Source: Limnanthes douglasii subsp. nivea
Taxonomy: Eukaryota; Streptophyta; Magnoliopsida; Brassicales; Limnanthaceae
Reading direction: 5' to 3'
DNA length: 64,000 nucleotides
Assembly: GCA_036936605.1 (NCBI GenBank)
Contig: JAUPFV010000002.1
Location: 222,487,046 to 222,551,045, forward strand
Shown here: one piece after another, positions 1 through 11,289 of the stretch
Layout: each line of letters starts with the position of its first letter
Position numbering within the stretch: the stretch's first letter is position 1
The notes under the pieces: generated by a model
Databases searched by the model: none
Told to the model about the DNA's origin: nothing
The model's input: the letters and a program-made list of their open reading frames with translations, nothing else
Translations under genes and position numbers: made by a program

Positions 1-103
1 ATAACAACTACCGCCATCACCACGATCACCACCATTACCACTATCACGGTCACCATTACCACTATCACGGTCACCACCATCATCACTACCACCATCACCG
101 CCG
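1..103. repeat. Imperfect (ACC/ATC)n trinucleotide microsatellite
   Basis: The first ~100 bases are interrupted ACC, ATC and GCC trinucleotides with no other structure. The tract may continue to the left of the window. It lies at the edge of, or inside, the old Copia LTR that follows. Confidence 0.85.
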
Positions 104-120
104 ACTTAAACTCTTTTTTT

Positions 121-672
121 TTTCTCTAACAAAATGTTATTGCTTCTCCAATATATATATAAACCAATGATGAATGAGATGAACCCACCAAGCTCACGAT
201 AACAAATTCAAATTCGTTCCATGTGACATTTATAACGTTGGAGCACCGACATCAGTATGGTCATACACTCACACACGTAGTGGCACCACCAACGAGGTAC
301 TTGATCAATTTTTTATATTAATTCATCAATATCATATTCTTCAACATATTAGCGAATTAGTTTCTTCTATGAACATATATGTATATTCAGAAGCCTTCAA
401 TAACAATGTTTATGCACATTTTGGGTCCGACAATAACATTAACACTTTTCTCCAAATAAGCTCACCGTTACGTTCCAACATATGTCTCTACATATAAGTA
501 TTCAGCTGAACATCCAGTCACATAGAGATTAACAGCTATAGCTTTTAAGTCATTGGCTTACGCAAGTCTTCGACCCTAAGGTATTCGTATGAGTTGCAAC
601 AATCACTTTAGTCTACATCTAATAATTATCCACATATGGTTACAATCACTTCAATATAATTTTCCCTAATGT
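121..672 (-). repeat. 3' LTR (partial) of the old, nested-into Copia element
   Basis: This stretch aligns along its length with 10,745-11,290, for example the shared blocks around TTCTCCAATATATA, GATCAATTTTT/GATCAATGG and CATGCACATTT-like sequence. The two copies flank minus-strand Copia coding relics, so I read them as the 3' and 5' LTRs of one element. The left boundary is lost in the microsatellite or before the window. The right boundary lies between 601 (a TTGCAACA end) and 672. It is heavily diverged from its partner, so the element is old. Confidence 0.6.
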
Positions 673-675
673 TCC

Positions 676-1038
676 TGTTATTAAATTACAATGAAATTAT
701 CAAAATGGCTCAAGCACAGAACATATACGAAGGAAAGATTTAAATAAAACACTGGATTTAACGTGGTTCGACAATTATCTACGTCCACGGGCGCCGCCAG
801 AAAAAAGAGTTTCACTATGATAGAAAAGGTTACAGATTTCAGATTGTGTTTTGCGTCGCCCTAGTAATCTATTTATAGGGAATTAATAGACTTACTAGAC
901 AATGGGCCTAATGGGCTCATACCATAAGACTAACTCAAGTCACAACCGAACAGATTGCACAATATCACTATCACAGACACAAAACTGTACTGCCGGACAC
1001 AGTACACTGTCAAGGCACTATTCGAATCATTCACAACA
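676..1038 (-). repeat. 3' LTR of the young Copia
   Basis: It is 363 bp, begins TGTTATTA and ends TCACAACA, with a TATA-like CTATTTATAGGG block near its middle that reads as a promoter region in the element. It is the same length as the other LTR. The internal purine tract lies directly to its right. Confidence 0.95.
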
Positions 1039-1054
1039 AATCTTCCCCTTAAGG
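1039..1054 (-). other. Polypurine tract of the young Copia
   Basis: On the minus strand the bases next to the 3' LTR read AAGGGGAAGATT, the expected plus-strand DNA primer site beside U3. Confidence 0.8.
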
Positions 1055-1172
1055 CGAATATCTTTTCTTCACTGTCAACAAAGAAACTTGTCTTCTTCTG
1101 ACTCACCAAATGCCCTTAAGGCATTCACTCTATACTGCGAACACCAATCCAGTTTAGGCACTCCCTAAACTT

Positions 1173-1937
1173 TCAAACTGATACTGTCTTGGTCATTATA
1201 TATGTTGGATTATTGTGTGTAGACACTTTCTTCACATCAACAATTCCCTGTGATATTATATCACGAATAAAATAATACCTGACATCTATGTGCTTTGTAC
1301 GCTCATGGTACATCTGGTTCCCTGTAAGGTGTATGACGCTTTGACTGGCACAAAACACTTTTGTAGTAGTCCTATCCAAGCCAAAATCTGCCACCAAACC
1401 TTGCAACCATATTGCCTCTTTAACTACTTCTGTTACCGCCATGTACTCTGCCTCTGTTGTAGACAAAGCTACAGTAGCTTGCAATTGTGCTTTCCAACTG
1501 ATCGCACTCCCAGCTAGAGTAAATACATATCCTTTCAGAGATCTTCTTTTATCCATATCACCTGCAAAATCAGAATCAACAAAGCCAACCAATGATCCTA
1601 CAACATCATTCAGCGTTTCACCAATATCGGTCTTGTTAAAAGTTAAGCCAACGTTCACAGTATTCTTTTGAAGAGATTCAATCTCTTCCCCCATAGCACC
1701 AATCCATCGATCTGTCTCTGAACTCGCTATAACTTCTCTGTAGCTACTAGGTTCCTGCATCTCAACTTCTTCTGCAGCTGACAGAGCATATGCAACTAGA
1801 TTTGCATACCTTTTTGGAAGTCTAATATCTCTTCTTTCTCTGCCCAATGCTATGCTATAAGGTTGTTGTTCTGGTTCAGGCGCATCATCGTCACTATCAT
1901 CCGATGCTGACGCTTCACCTCCTGATTCTGGATCCAC
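1173..1937 (-). pseudogene. Copia pol remnant: RT N-terminus fused to RNase H
   Basis: This open frame (254 codons) starts with an acidic linker, then the beginning of a Copia RT domain (DRWIGAMGEEIESLQKN, about residues 77-93). It then jumps straight to RNase H: GFVDSDFAGDMDKR, TGYVFTL-like KGYVFTL, ISWKAQLQATVALSTTEAEY, then the KHIDVRYYFIRD block near the end. The whole RT palm, including the YVDD motif and the VKSAFLNG-type region, is absent. The join keeps the frame open. RNase H would normally degrade the RNA of RNA:DNA hybrids during reverse transcription. Without the polymerase the element cannot copy itself. It lies downstream of integrase in normal Copia order. Confidence 0.85.
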
Positions 1938-2199
1938 CTCTAACCACTTGAATTATTAGACCTGTTAGGAACTGATTATACTTCAAGCTCCACTTGCTTA
2001 CTCACAACCGATCCTGATTCGACAATTTCTCCTACTTCTTTCTGATTGTCTATCGAAGCAAACTCATTAAAAGTAACGTCCCTACTGATGAGTAAACCTA
2101 GAGACTTTGGAGAGGTACACCATAACCTATATCCCTTCACTCCAGTAGCATATCACAGAAATATGCATCTCTTTGCCCTCGGCTCAAGCTTAACATCTC

Positions 2200-2736
2200 T
2201 CAAATGAGCATAGCAGGACAACCGAACACCCTCAAATGTTCATAATCAGCCGACGATCCAGACCAAATCTCAAAAGGAGTTTTACAATCAATAGCCGTTG
2301 ATGGAGACCGATTCACCAAGTAACACGCTGTATTGATAGCTTCAGCCCAAAAATCCGTTCCCACACCGGAATGCGAGAGCATACTTCGTGCCTTGTCACA
2401 AAGCGTTTTGTTCATTCTTTTTGCGAATCCATTCCATTGTGGTGTTCTAGAACAAGTGCGATGGCGCACTATTCCCTCAGCTTCGCAGAACTCGTTGAAC
2501 TCACGACTATAATATTCTAACCCATTATTTGTCCTAAGACGTTTGATTTTTGTTCCTGTTTGCTTCTCAATCATCGTCTTCCATTTGACAAAGGTTGAAT
2601 ATGCCTCATCTTTTATTTTCAGAAAGTAAACCCACACCATCCTTGAATAATCATCAATCAAACTCATGTAGTATTTGGCTCCGCTCTTGGATGGAATTCT
2701 GTTTGGAACCCAAAGATCTGAGTGAATGTAGTCCAC
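2200..2736 (-). pseudogene. Copia integrase core with altered active site
   Basis: The fragment encodes an rve-type integrase core that would insert the DNA copy into the host genome. Family landmarks seen are HSDLW (D7), IDDYSR, GLEYYSREF, FWAEAINTACYLVNR and LRVFGCPA. The D,D35E triad is broken: residue 70 is N in RTNNG where D is expected, and residue 106 is K in GFAKRMN where E is expected, with correct spacing (63 and 36 residues). The first D is kept. TPQWNG replaces the usual TPQQNG. The frame is open for 178 codons but the enzyme should be inactive. Confidence 0.9.
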
Positions 2737-2737
2737 T

Positions 2738-3205
2738 TTGCCTTTAGTCTTTCTTACAGCCTATTTGCTGAATTTGACTCTAGTTTGTTTACCAAACACA
2801 CAGTGCTCACAAAATCCCAATGATTCTGCTTTATACCCTTTCAACAAATCTCTATTTCCAAAAAATCCTCTATCACTCATGTGACCAAGACGCCAATGCC
2901 ACCAACTTATTTTGATCCTGCCTACTTTGGCTATTACTCCCTGATGATGCTACTGCAGCATCGCCCATAACAACACTCCCCTAGAGAATGTAAAGACCCT
3001 TTTGCAAACTGCCTTTCATGCATACCATTGAGCCTTTTGTCACTTTGATTACACCATCTTCTGCACGATACTTGTAACCCCGAGAGTCTAGAGTCCCAAG
3101 AGAAATCAGGTTTCTCTTTAACCCAGGAACATGCCAGCATGTCAAGATTCTAACAACCCCGTCAAACATTCTGATTCTGACGTTACCAATACCACCAACA
3201 ATCAA
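2738..3205 (-). pseudogene. Copia GAG-pre-integrase region
   Basis: Between protease and integrase lies the usual Copia linker: VPGLKRNLISLGTLDSRGY and MKGSLQKGLYIL in one frame (2,981-3,205), then WRLGHMSDRGF, LLKGYK and FCEHCVFGKQTRVKFSK in others toward 2,740. The H and CxxC pattern is the zinc-binding GAG-pre-integrase (HHCC-like) domain. At least one frameshift and one stop separate it from the neighbouring blocks, so it is a relic. Confidence 0.8.
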
Positions 3206-3259
3206 TGAATGATTGTTCCCTAAATAGACAGTTCCCTACATTGGCTTGTACGTATCAAA

Positions 3260-3500
3260 TCACTGCTTGAACTGACACTTGTGATATGTAGCGCCAGTAT
3301 CCAGTACCCAAGAGTTTTGCCCAAAGTCTGAATTCACGGACAATACATCTCCTCTACCACTGTTTTCACTATCGTCGAAATCGTTCACACCTTCAACAAT
3401 GTTTACTGCATTTTCCTTTTGATTTCTCTTATTACCATTCAGTACGGACAATCTCTCCTATAATGACCCTGCTCACCGCATTCATAACAGTTTGAGTGCT
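3260..3500 (-). pseudogene. Copia gag zinc knuckle and aspartic protease
   Basis: At 3,448-3,490 the minus strand reads CYECGEQGHYRRDC, an intact CX2CX4HX4C nucleic-acid-binding knuckle. Downstream, in the open frame 3,260-3,451, is SWVLDTGATYH, the protease catalytic DTG box. The two lie in different frames. Order and spacing match Copia. The protease would cut the polyprotein; it is separated from integrase by stops. Confidence 0.85.
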
Positions 3501-3807
3501 TTACCCTTGACTTGGACCTCCAGTTCTTCCTTCTTAAAGAACTCGCTTTGCTTTTAGATCTTCCCCTAGTCATAAGACCTTCCCCTTCAGCTTGATTATC
3601 TGGCTGCAACTGTCTCATCTTTTTTTATTTTAGTGCCCTTTTGACATCTGCTAGCGATAACTTATCATTACCATACATAATGGTATCTACAAAGTTTTCA
3701 TAGGGAGCTGGTAATGATCTCAATACAAACAAAGCTTGATCCTCATCCTCAATATTGATATCTATGTTCTCCAAGTCCATTATAATTGATTTGAAATTAT
3801 CTAAGTG

Positions 3808-4168
3808 CTATGTTATGGGCATACCTTCTTTCAATCTGAAATCATACAAACGCTTCTTCAAGTATAATCGGTTTACTACTGATTTCTCTGAGTAAAGATC
3901 TCCTAGCTTTTTCCATGCGCAGGCAGCAGTCTTCTCACCACTAATCTCGCGAAGCACATTGTCTTTCACACACATTAAAATCCAGCACAAAGCCATTTCT
4001 TGAAGATCTTGTTTCTCCTCTTCTTTCATCTCTTCTTGTAATTTATTCTCCACAACATTCTACAGCCCTTGCAGTACCAATGAATATTTCAGTTTAATCT
4101 TCCACAACGCAAAGCTGGATCCCCCATCAAATTTTTCAATCATGTATTTTGTTGTTGTAGACGCCATT
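3808..4168 (-). pseudogene. Copia Gag (capsid-like) N-terminal part
   Basis: The gag start lies near 4,168 on minus with a MASTTTKYMIEKFDGG-like opening and continues to 3,808. The 81-codon open part contains LGDLYSEKSVVNRLYLKKRLYDFRLKEG in overlapping pieces (ACAWKKLGDLYSEKS, LYLKKRLYDFRLKEG), the typical UBN2 gag motif. A stop near 4,060 breaks the frame. Gag would form the particle that packages the element RNA. Confidence 0.85.
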
Positions 4169-4207
4169 GTGAAAAACCCTAATTGCAAAAGCCCTAATTT
4201 CACCACG

Positions 4208-4221
4208 TGGCTCTGATACCA
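4208..4221 (-). other. tRNA-iMet primer-binding site of the young Copia
   Basis: The minus strand reads TGGTATCAGAGCCA four bases inside the 5' LTR. This matches the 3' end complement of initiator tRNA-Met used by most plant Copia elements. Confidence 0.9.
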
Positions 4222-4225
4222 ATTT

Positions 4226-4588
4226 TGTTATTAAATTACTATGCAATTATCAAAATGGCTCAAGCAAAAAACATATACGAAGGAAAGATTTAAATGAAAC
4301 ACAGGATTTAATATGGTTCGACAATTTTCTACGTCCACGGGCGCCGCCAGAGAAAAGAGTTTCACTATGATAGAAAAGGTTACAGATTTCAGATTATGTT
4401 TTGTGTCGCCCTAGTAATCTATTTATAGGGAATTAATAGACTTACTAGACAATGGGCCTAATGGGCTCATACCACAAGACTAACTCAAGTCACAACCGAA
4501 CAGATTGCACAATATCACTATCACAAACACAAAACTGTACTACCAGACACAGTACACTGTCAAGGCACTATTCGACTCATTCACAACA
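4226..4588 (-). repeat. 5' LTR of the young Copia
   Basis: It is 363 bp, TG...CA, and about 95% identical to 676-1038. It is followed by the second GTTCC copy. As the 5' LTR it would drive transcription toward lower coordinates. Confidence 0.95.
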
Positions 4589-4593
4589 GTTCC

Positions 4594-5756
4594 AACTAAT
4601 CTTTAGAGATCACATGCCTCAAAGACCTACACAAATATCATGTAGTTCATAAATTTTGAAACTGGTAATACCTTGGTGAGAGTATTTGTAGGGTTTTCGT
4701 CACCTGCAATATATGCAACCGTCACTTGTTTATTTTCCATTACATATTATATTAAGTGTCGCTTGATAAATACATGCTTAGTTATTTCATATAACTTCAT
4801 ATTCTACATACCCCAACTTTAGCCAAACCTTTCAAGTATCTCTAAAGAAATTTGGTTTGTCACTGCAGCTTTCCTAGATTTGATATAAATCTGCTCAAAA
4901 TACTAATAGAGCGAGCAAGATCAGGTCTCGTGCACATCATCGCGTACATAATGCTTATAATAATTTAATATAAGATATCTATTTTATAAAATTCTTATAT
5001 ATTTTTGCTTGGTGTTTGAGCGTCACTACGTTTGAAATGGATACGAATCTGAGCTCCAATCTCTTTGGCTTCAGACATACCAAACTTCACGAGAACCATC
5101 CGTATATGTTCTTGTTGAGATAATAAAATATATCATATCAATTCTTCCTCGTGATATCTATACTAAGAATCTGCTTAGTCTTTCCCTTATTTTTTTTAAT
5201 CTCAAACTCTCATTTATGTTGAGCATTCATGTTTAAATTCTCCTCTTGTCCTTTCCAGCTCTCAGTATGTCATCCAAATACAAAAAAATATAATATGTCT
5301 CTTCATGTATGTTTCTCTATTATAATATATACATTTATCATAACAGCTCCTCACATACTTGATGGATTTCATAAAAATAAAATTATAGTTCATTGCCTCG
5401 ATAACTGTTTCAGCCCATATATGGGTCTCATTAACAAAAACACATCTCATTCATGTATGCTTCAAATTACATAAAATCAACTTTTTATTATTTTTAAACT
5501 ATTTGAGATATTTATAATATATTAACATATTAATAGTTGATTCAAATATTTTTTAAACAAAGTCACGTTATCTCAAATGGTTTATAGGAAGTTGGGTAAT
5601 ATTATTAAATGAAATTTTATATTTAACATGATATAAATAAAATAAATGGTCATCAACCATTTCGTCTTACCACTTCTCTTTGTAGCTTCGTGATAAATTT
5701 ATGGTTTAAGAATATAACCTGAATTTTAATCGACAAAACATAAGTGACTCCATAGG
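4594..5756 (-). pseudogene. Old Copia RT / RNase H relic
   Basis: Read on minus, this holds a decayed Copia reverse transcriptase. Near 5,262-5,295 is a YLDD box (YIFLYLDDI-like), and blocks for the upstream RT palm and the downstream RNase H are recognisable but full of stops. It aligns with 59,604-61,080, the second copy of the family. The 5' side (higher coordinates) stops at about 5,756, where an insert begins; the coding continues at ~7,860. The 3' side runs into the element's own 3' LTR, once the nested young Copia is removed. Confidence 0.75.
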
Positions 5757-7021
5757 AACCGAAGATAAGATTACCTCTTCCGCGACTGTTGTTTTTCAAT
5801 TTTTCTTCATGTTTCTTATTGTTCGCGAATCGTCACAATTACCAGAACTCTTTCCTCAATCCACAACCTAAAAAAACAAAAACTATACTCAAAACAACTT
5901 GAAAACACTAACTCTTAAAAAGACAAGTTGTTTAAAAAACAGCACAAACGAAACCAAAACAATCAAATAAAGAAGATAAAACTGAGCCAGATAAAATCCA
6001 GTCACCGACATTGCCTGACGTCAAAGATATGGAAGACTACCCATCCTTCATAAGCTTCACACCGGCGCTAGCACTCACGTCAGTCATATGTCTCGTGTTA
6101 AATACCGCACACGTCTTGCATCTTCTTATCCCAACGACTCACATTTTCTACAACTATGCCTACAAACTGTAAAATGTAAGTTAACTTGATTTTACTTTAC
6201 TTTAGTTTATTTTGCCTTCTCTCGATTTACTTTCGATTTTGCTTCACGAATGATACCTACACTTGATTTTTCCTTCTTTCAATTTATAAATCACTTCATA
6301 AATCAATATTTACAAAATCGTGCGACATATTATTTAATTTTATTGTCCTAAATATACCAAACAAATTGAAAAATTTAATTTGTAAATAAATTGTTTTTAT
6401 TTAATGTAGTGGTATTGTTAATTTTTTTCATTAAATGACCCAGAATAAAAAACAATATCATTGATTTTTTTAAAATAGTTAAAAGCCTCCAATATAATCA
6501 TAGAAGTTTAGAAATCAATAAATTAATATTTAGAACGACATTTTGAACTACAACTCTTATTTATGATTTATTGTTGATTTTCAAAATTTTAAATTTTTAA
6601 CTTTTAATTTAAATTTTAATAGACTTATTGCTTACGTAATTTTTTCAAATACAAATAATTTAACTTTTAATACAAAAATCGTATATTTCTTTATAATTTA
6701 TTTATTTTTAGGTAATCATATATTCTTTCTATTTTTATCATAATTCACATTTTATGTGAAAATATTTTCATCAGAAAATTGTAATCTAAGATTTTAGATT
6801 TTAGTTTTAGTTGTATTTTTAAGTTACAAATTATAAATTTTGTTTTAATTGTGTGTGTCTTTATTGTTATTATGTGTTTGTGTTTGTCATCATTATTTTT
6901 ATTAGCTTTCCTCCTCTTTTCTAATATTATCTCTATACCAATCTTTATTTCTCTTATACTGTAATATCATCTCTCTCAAGAAAAGAAACAAAATGATGAC
7001 TCTCATATTATAATATCTTAT

Positions 7022-7315
7022 ATGCCTCAAATATTTGATGGTAAGTTTGTCATGATAGAGAATTATCGCGAAAGGCATCCAATCGAGAATTATTCCAATG
7101 ATACCGAAACATAACGTATTTTGTCGCCAAACACAAAGCTTGTAAATTTGTATGATGAAGAAAAATGTGATGAGGAAAAATTACTGAAGGAGAACTTACC
7201 GTATGATAACTTACCCAACAAAGAGTTACCCGAAAATTACTTACCCAATGAGAACTTACCCGACGAATATGGAGACCCAGAGTCTTTGGAGATTCACTAT
7301 CGAGACACTAAATGA
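7022..7315 (+). pseudogene. Unrecognised acidic reading frame with NLPxE repeats
   Basis: The frame opens with MPQIFDGKFVMIENY near 7,022, meets a stop at about 7,112, and continues to 7,315. It is rich in D, E and N. In the middle are five imperfect five-residue units (NLPYD, NLPNK, ELPEN, YLPNE, NLPDE), encoded by 15-bp tandem repeats. I do not recognise the family. It may be the end of a gene or element protein brought in with the surrounding insert, or an open frame by chance. Base use is less AT-rich than its flanks, which favours former coding. Confidence 0.3.
7193..7267 (+). repeat. 15-bp minisatellite, five units
   Basis: There are five imperfect copies of AACTTACCCAACGAA, each exactly 15 bp, so the reading frame is kept. 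Substitutions cluster in the last five bases of each unit. Confidence 0.8.
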
Positions 7316-7859
7316 GACCGAGAAAAACACAGAGTATGGTTCTGATAATTGTTTTTTGCAATTGCTTGTTGATGAGTTAGCAGAGTTGTAGTTGCTTTGT
7401 GATGAGTTACAATAGTTCCATAACTACAAGAACTATGTGTTGGTGGTTGGAGATGGAGATGAAGAAAATATGAAAATGACAACTCAGACAACAACGAGTA
7501 TGCGGTAAGAGAAAAGAAAAAAATAATATTTTTTTGTTCATATTTCAATTTAACTAAAGCTTTTATATTATGAAAGGTATATTTCAAAATTAAAGGTTTG
7601 TATATATCTTGAATTTTTGTATTTAATTTAGCCAAATGTTTTACACTATGTAAAGTTAATTTCAATTAATAAAAGGTTTGTATATTATGAAAGATTTAGT
7701 TTTCAATTTAACTAAATATATTATGTTGGTGTTTTTCTTTACTTTTTCAATTAATCTAATCATATTTGGTTAGGATTAAAATATTTATTTTTATTTTTAG
7801 AAAAAAAAATAACATAATTGTTTTAAAAATTTGATTTCGAATAAAAGCTCTAATCTATG

Positions 7860-10238
7860 CGTAGGATTTTTAGGTATTTGTGTTATATCATTCACCAACT
7901 GATAATTGTGAGGATCATCACATTGCTCATCAGTTGGAACATATGAAGGCTCTATCATCAAACTCTTAACCCTATTGAGTCTCATGCAATATATGAACTT
8001 CCTATGCATGATTCGTATAAATACCAAGTCTGAAATCATCTTCGGTATAAGCATCATCAGATTTATTCTCTTGTTCGGACTCTTCATCAACTCCACATAT
8101 CTTCTCGACAATACTATGTTTGGTATTCATTGATTAACCATTGGAATCACCTCCTCACTAAATACCACGTATTGGCTAATCGTATATTTCTAACTCCCAA
8201 GTTTTAGGAACGATTACCTATACCATTTTCGTTCTTCCAGATAGTTGAGAAACAAATACTTTAGTGCTCTTCATTGAAGGTTATATTATTTCATACATGT
8301 ATATGCAGCACATCAAAACAATCTCATATGTCCCAACAGATGATTCTTTCTAGTCTATACTTCTTGTGGATATTTAAATTTCAATATCATAGATGTAATT
8401 TTGTTGATAATATATATAGTTGTCGTTACAATGTCTCAACAAGCCCATTATGTTGGATAATTTGTTCCAGCTGTCAGAAGCATACACCTTACCATTTCTA
8501 GCAATATTTGTTCATCATCTCAACAAGTCTATTATATGGGGGAGTTCCGCTAACGCTTCTATGTACAAAATTGACAAATTTATAAAATTAGTTAACGAAT
8601 GACTCATTTATGTATTCCAAGTCATCTTTAGTTATTAACTTCTACAACATTTTTACAATTTGATTGTTCACCAACCTCTCCTAGTTTCTAAAAGTATTAT
8701 TTGTCTTATCTTTGGTTTTCAAAAGTATAACCTATAATTTTATGGAATAATCATCAATCAAAGACATGAATTATTATGCACCATTTATGGTGGATTGCCT
8801 TGCGAGAACCCAAAGAGTCAAATGAACATATATAAGCACATTGACGGTTGTATGGTTGTTAGCCATAAATTCACATTTTTTTCTTTTATCTAGAATATAC
8901 CTTTCACAGAATATCAACTTCTAAACCATGTTACCATCCAATAATTTTTTTTTTCTAAGCTCAATAAGGCATTTCTCACTCGCATGTCCTAACCTTAGAT
9001 GCCACAACTTGGTTGAATCTCTATATACATTAGACACATCTTGGTTACTAAAAACCCTTTAAAAGTAACACACCATTAGTTATATAGGTTTTCATAACAA
9101 ATATTAAAGCTTGTATAATCCTAAATATATAATCTACACCCTTATATATAAACCATTCATCATCCAACATGGTGATCAAAAGAATATTATGTTTAACATT
9201 GGGCATACCTCACGGTTGTTATCACTCTCTCAAGTTATGTATATAAATTAAGCCGAACACTCCCAAATCCAATACCAACTTGTCATTATACCTATAAGAA
9301 GAATTCATTAAAATTATCAATATATTCATAGTCATCTGAGACCACTACAACATATGTGACAATATTCTCCAGATAATTATTCCATTTATTCTTTTTCACG
9401 TAATTTTTATTGACAAAACCTTCACTTCTTCACGTCCAATAATCTCACTTTGAAACCACTAATAAATCTAATTTGATTTAGACCGTGAGTTTTCTATCTT
9501 CTCTATTGAATCACTCTTTTAAAGTGTGCATCTAATACTCAATTTGAGACTTTCAGAGTCACTATTCAGAATGGTCTTCCATTGAAGATCATTTGAATTC
9601 AGAACACTTTTTTTATTGTGGCTATTGTAAATGAATCGTTTCCATCGAGCATGGTGCCAGCAACGTACCCGTACACATTTGGCAAAATACTCAAAAGGAT
9701 TATTGTGTGATCATAATATTCTCCTTTGATTCTAACTGCATTCAAATCAAGAACGATTCTATTAAAAACATCCAAGTATTTTCATATATCTTTGACATGA
9801 TAAATTGTCACTTTATACGGTTCTGTATCAAAATATAATATGTTGGCTAGAGAATACTTCATGTAAATGACCTCTAGCTGATTCTATATACTCAAGTCTG
9901 TAGATTTTTCAGACACTTCACGAAGTATCTCGTCCTCCAAACTCATGATCATAACAATATGGACTAGGACGACATCTTAGTATCAACATAGTTTATGATA
10001 TTCTCATCAATGGAAGTATACATCCATTTATGTATTAGGAAATCTTTAATTATCTTGAATTTAAAATCATTATTTACAATATATCTTTTAAGATCAAAGT
10101 TTACAAAACTCATCTTAGTGACTTTCTTTGGTTTTCTAATGAGATCCAAATATCTAATCTTAAGATCCAAAGCAGTTTTCGTATTTTCTTTATGTATATC
10201 ACATACAAAAAAAATTATTACATATTATCCATGCTCAC
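7860..10238 (-). pseudogene. Old Copia gag, protease region and integrase relic
   Basis: On minus, gag begins near 10,170, with KMSFVNFDLKRY and DFLIHKWMYTS in the open piece 9,964-10,170, and runs to about 9,480. GAG-pre-integrase-like residues lie around 8,930-9,100. Integrase-like blocks (LEKVRCMLLTAG-type MVRCMLLTAGTNYP and LWVYF-type residues) lie at 8,420-8,900. The part at 7,870-8,400 aligns with 61,120-61,700. Stops and frameshifts occur throughout. It is the 5' half of the element whose RT lies at 4,594-5,756. Confidence 0.7.
10215..10238 (-). other. Decayed primer-binding site of the old Copia
   Basis: Next to the presumed 5' LTR the minus strand reads TGGTACGGTGAGCATGG, a worn version of the TGGTATCAGAGC tRNA-iMet site. 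Confidence 0.45.
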
Positions 10239-10240
10239 CG

Positions 10241-11243
10241 TACCACTTGTTAGGGAATATAGTTATTCAACCAAACAAAAACAAATCCGTGTTAATCGCA
10301 ATAAAAGGTCAAATGATTGTAACCGAGACCACATGACTTAAACCATATGATTCGACATTAAACCGTAGCTTTAGGCCTTAAGTGATTCACTTCTTACTAG
10401 AAGAAAGTAGAACATCGACTATGTGAACCTACCAACATAAAAATTAATAAAAAGACAGAAAAATAAACCAATTACATAATAAAAATTTAATGTGGTTAGG
10501 ATTTTGAAAACCCTCTACATCCACGGGTAAAAAACACATATTTTATATAGATAAATGTTACAAGAAGACTTTCTCAAGTATAATTAACACAACCAATTTT
10601 CTAATGCTATAAAATTTATTCAGCTTATAAAAGACACTATAGCTCTTAATGTTTATCTCGTTGTTTGTATTCTATCTTGCTTATCACTCTAAAATGAGAC
10701 AAGTCTTGCTTTATTTGAATAGAAAATTTTCTCGCTTTAGTACTGTCTGCAAATATTTCTCCAATATATATAACCAATGAAGAACGAGTTGAATCCCCAT
10801 GCTCGCAATAATAACTTACAACTTGTTTCCTAAGACATCTGCATGGAAATGGTATTGCAACACTGACATCCGTACGATCTGACATTGGCATAGGTAGTGG
10901 CACAACCAACAATGACAATGTGTCTTATAGTATGCAACTCATTTTTCAAGTATGCTCAGATCAATGAATATTTGATCAATGGTTAAGAATAATTTTACCA
11001 TATTATGCAACATAATTAGAAAATTAGTTTATACTATAAACACATAAGTATATTCAAAATTCTTAAGCTATAATGTTCATGCACATTTCGAATCCAACAA
11101 TAACATTGACATTTATCTTCGACTAAACTCACATTCTAAGTTTTCGGCAGAGTATTTAGTCGTATAAAGATTTAACAACTACAACATTTAAGTTATTGGT
11201 TTACTTAAGTCTACGATTCATAAATATTCAGTTGATTGCAACA
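10241..11243 (-). repeat. 5' LTR of the old Copia
   Basis: The stretch begins TGTTAGGGAATA next to the decayed primer site and ends around GATTGCAACA. Its right half aligns with 121-660, the 3' LTR. Similarity may run some tens of bases past 11,243, so that boundary is approximate. Confidence 0.55.
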
Positions 11244-11289
11244 CTCACTTTTTTTAACTTAAATCTATCATAAGATTATAAAAAATATA

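Larger units (their letters stand above)
676..4588 (-). mobile_element. Complete-ended Ty1/copia retrotransposon, internally deleted
   Basis: Two 363-bp LTRs (676-1038 and 4226-4588), each TG...CA, bound the element, and GTTCC is duplicated on both sides (671-675 and 4589-4593). A tRNA-iMet primer site follows the right LTR and a purine tract precedes the left one, both placing the coding strand on minus. Reading order on minus is gag, zinc knuckle, protease, GAG-pre-integrase, integrase, then an RT start joined to RNase H. At 3.9 kb it is shorter than a typical ~5 kb Copia because most of the RT is missing. The LTRs differ at about 17 positions by eye (~5%), so it is fairly young. It inserted into the older Copia. 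Confidence 0.95.
5757..7858. mobile_element. Insert of unknown type within the old Copia
   Basis: The paralogous copy at 61,020-61,160 runs continuously through the sequence that is split here between ~5,756 and ~7,858, so about 2.1 kb was inserted. Both junctions carry a similar short string (CCATAGGA on the left, TGCGTAGGA on the right), which could be a worn target duplication of 8-9 bp. I see no clear terminal inverted repeat or known domain. The interior is very AT-rich, with one coding-like patch at 7,022-7,315. Confidence 0.5.

Noticed and set aside
902..1168. 88-codon plus-strand frame starting MGLMGSYHKT, with a near copy at 4,452-4,652
   Set aside because: Both lie across the two LTRs of the young Copia, so the repeat is the LTR, not a gene pair. 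They run antisense to the element.
4208..4221. GGCTCTGATACCA strings read as tRNA fragments
   Set aside because: They adjoin LTRs in four elements and are primer-binding sites.
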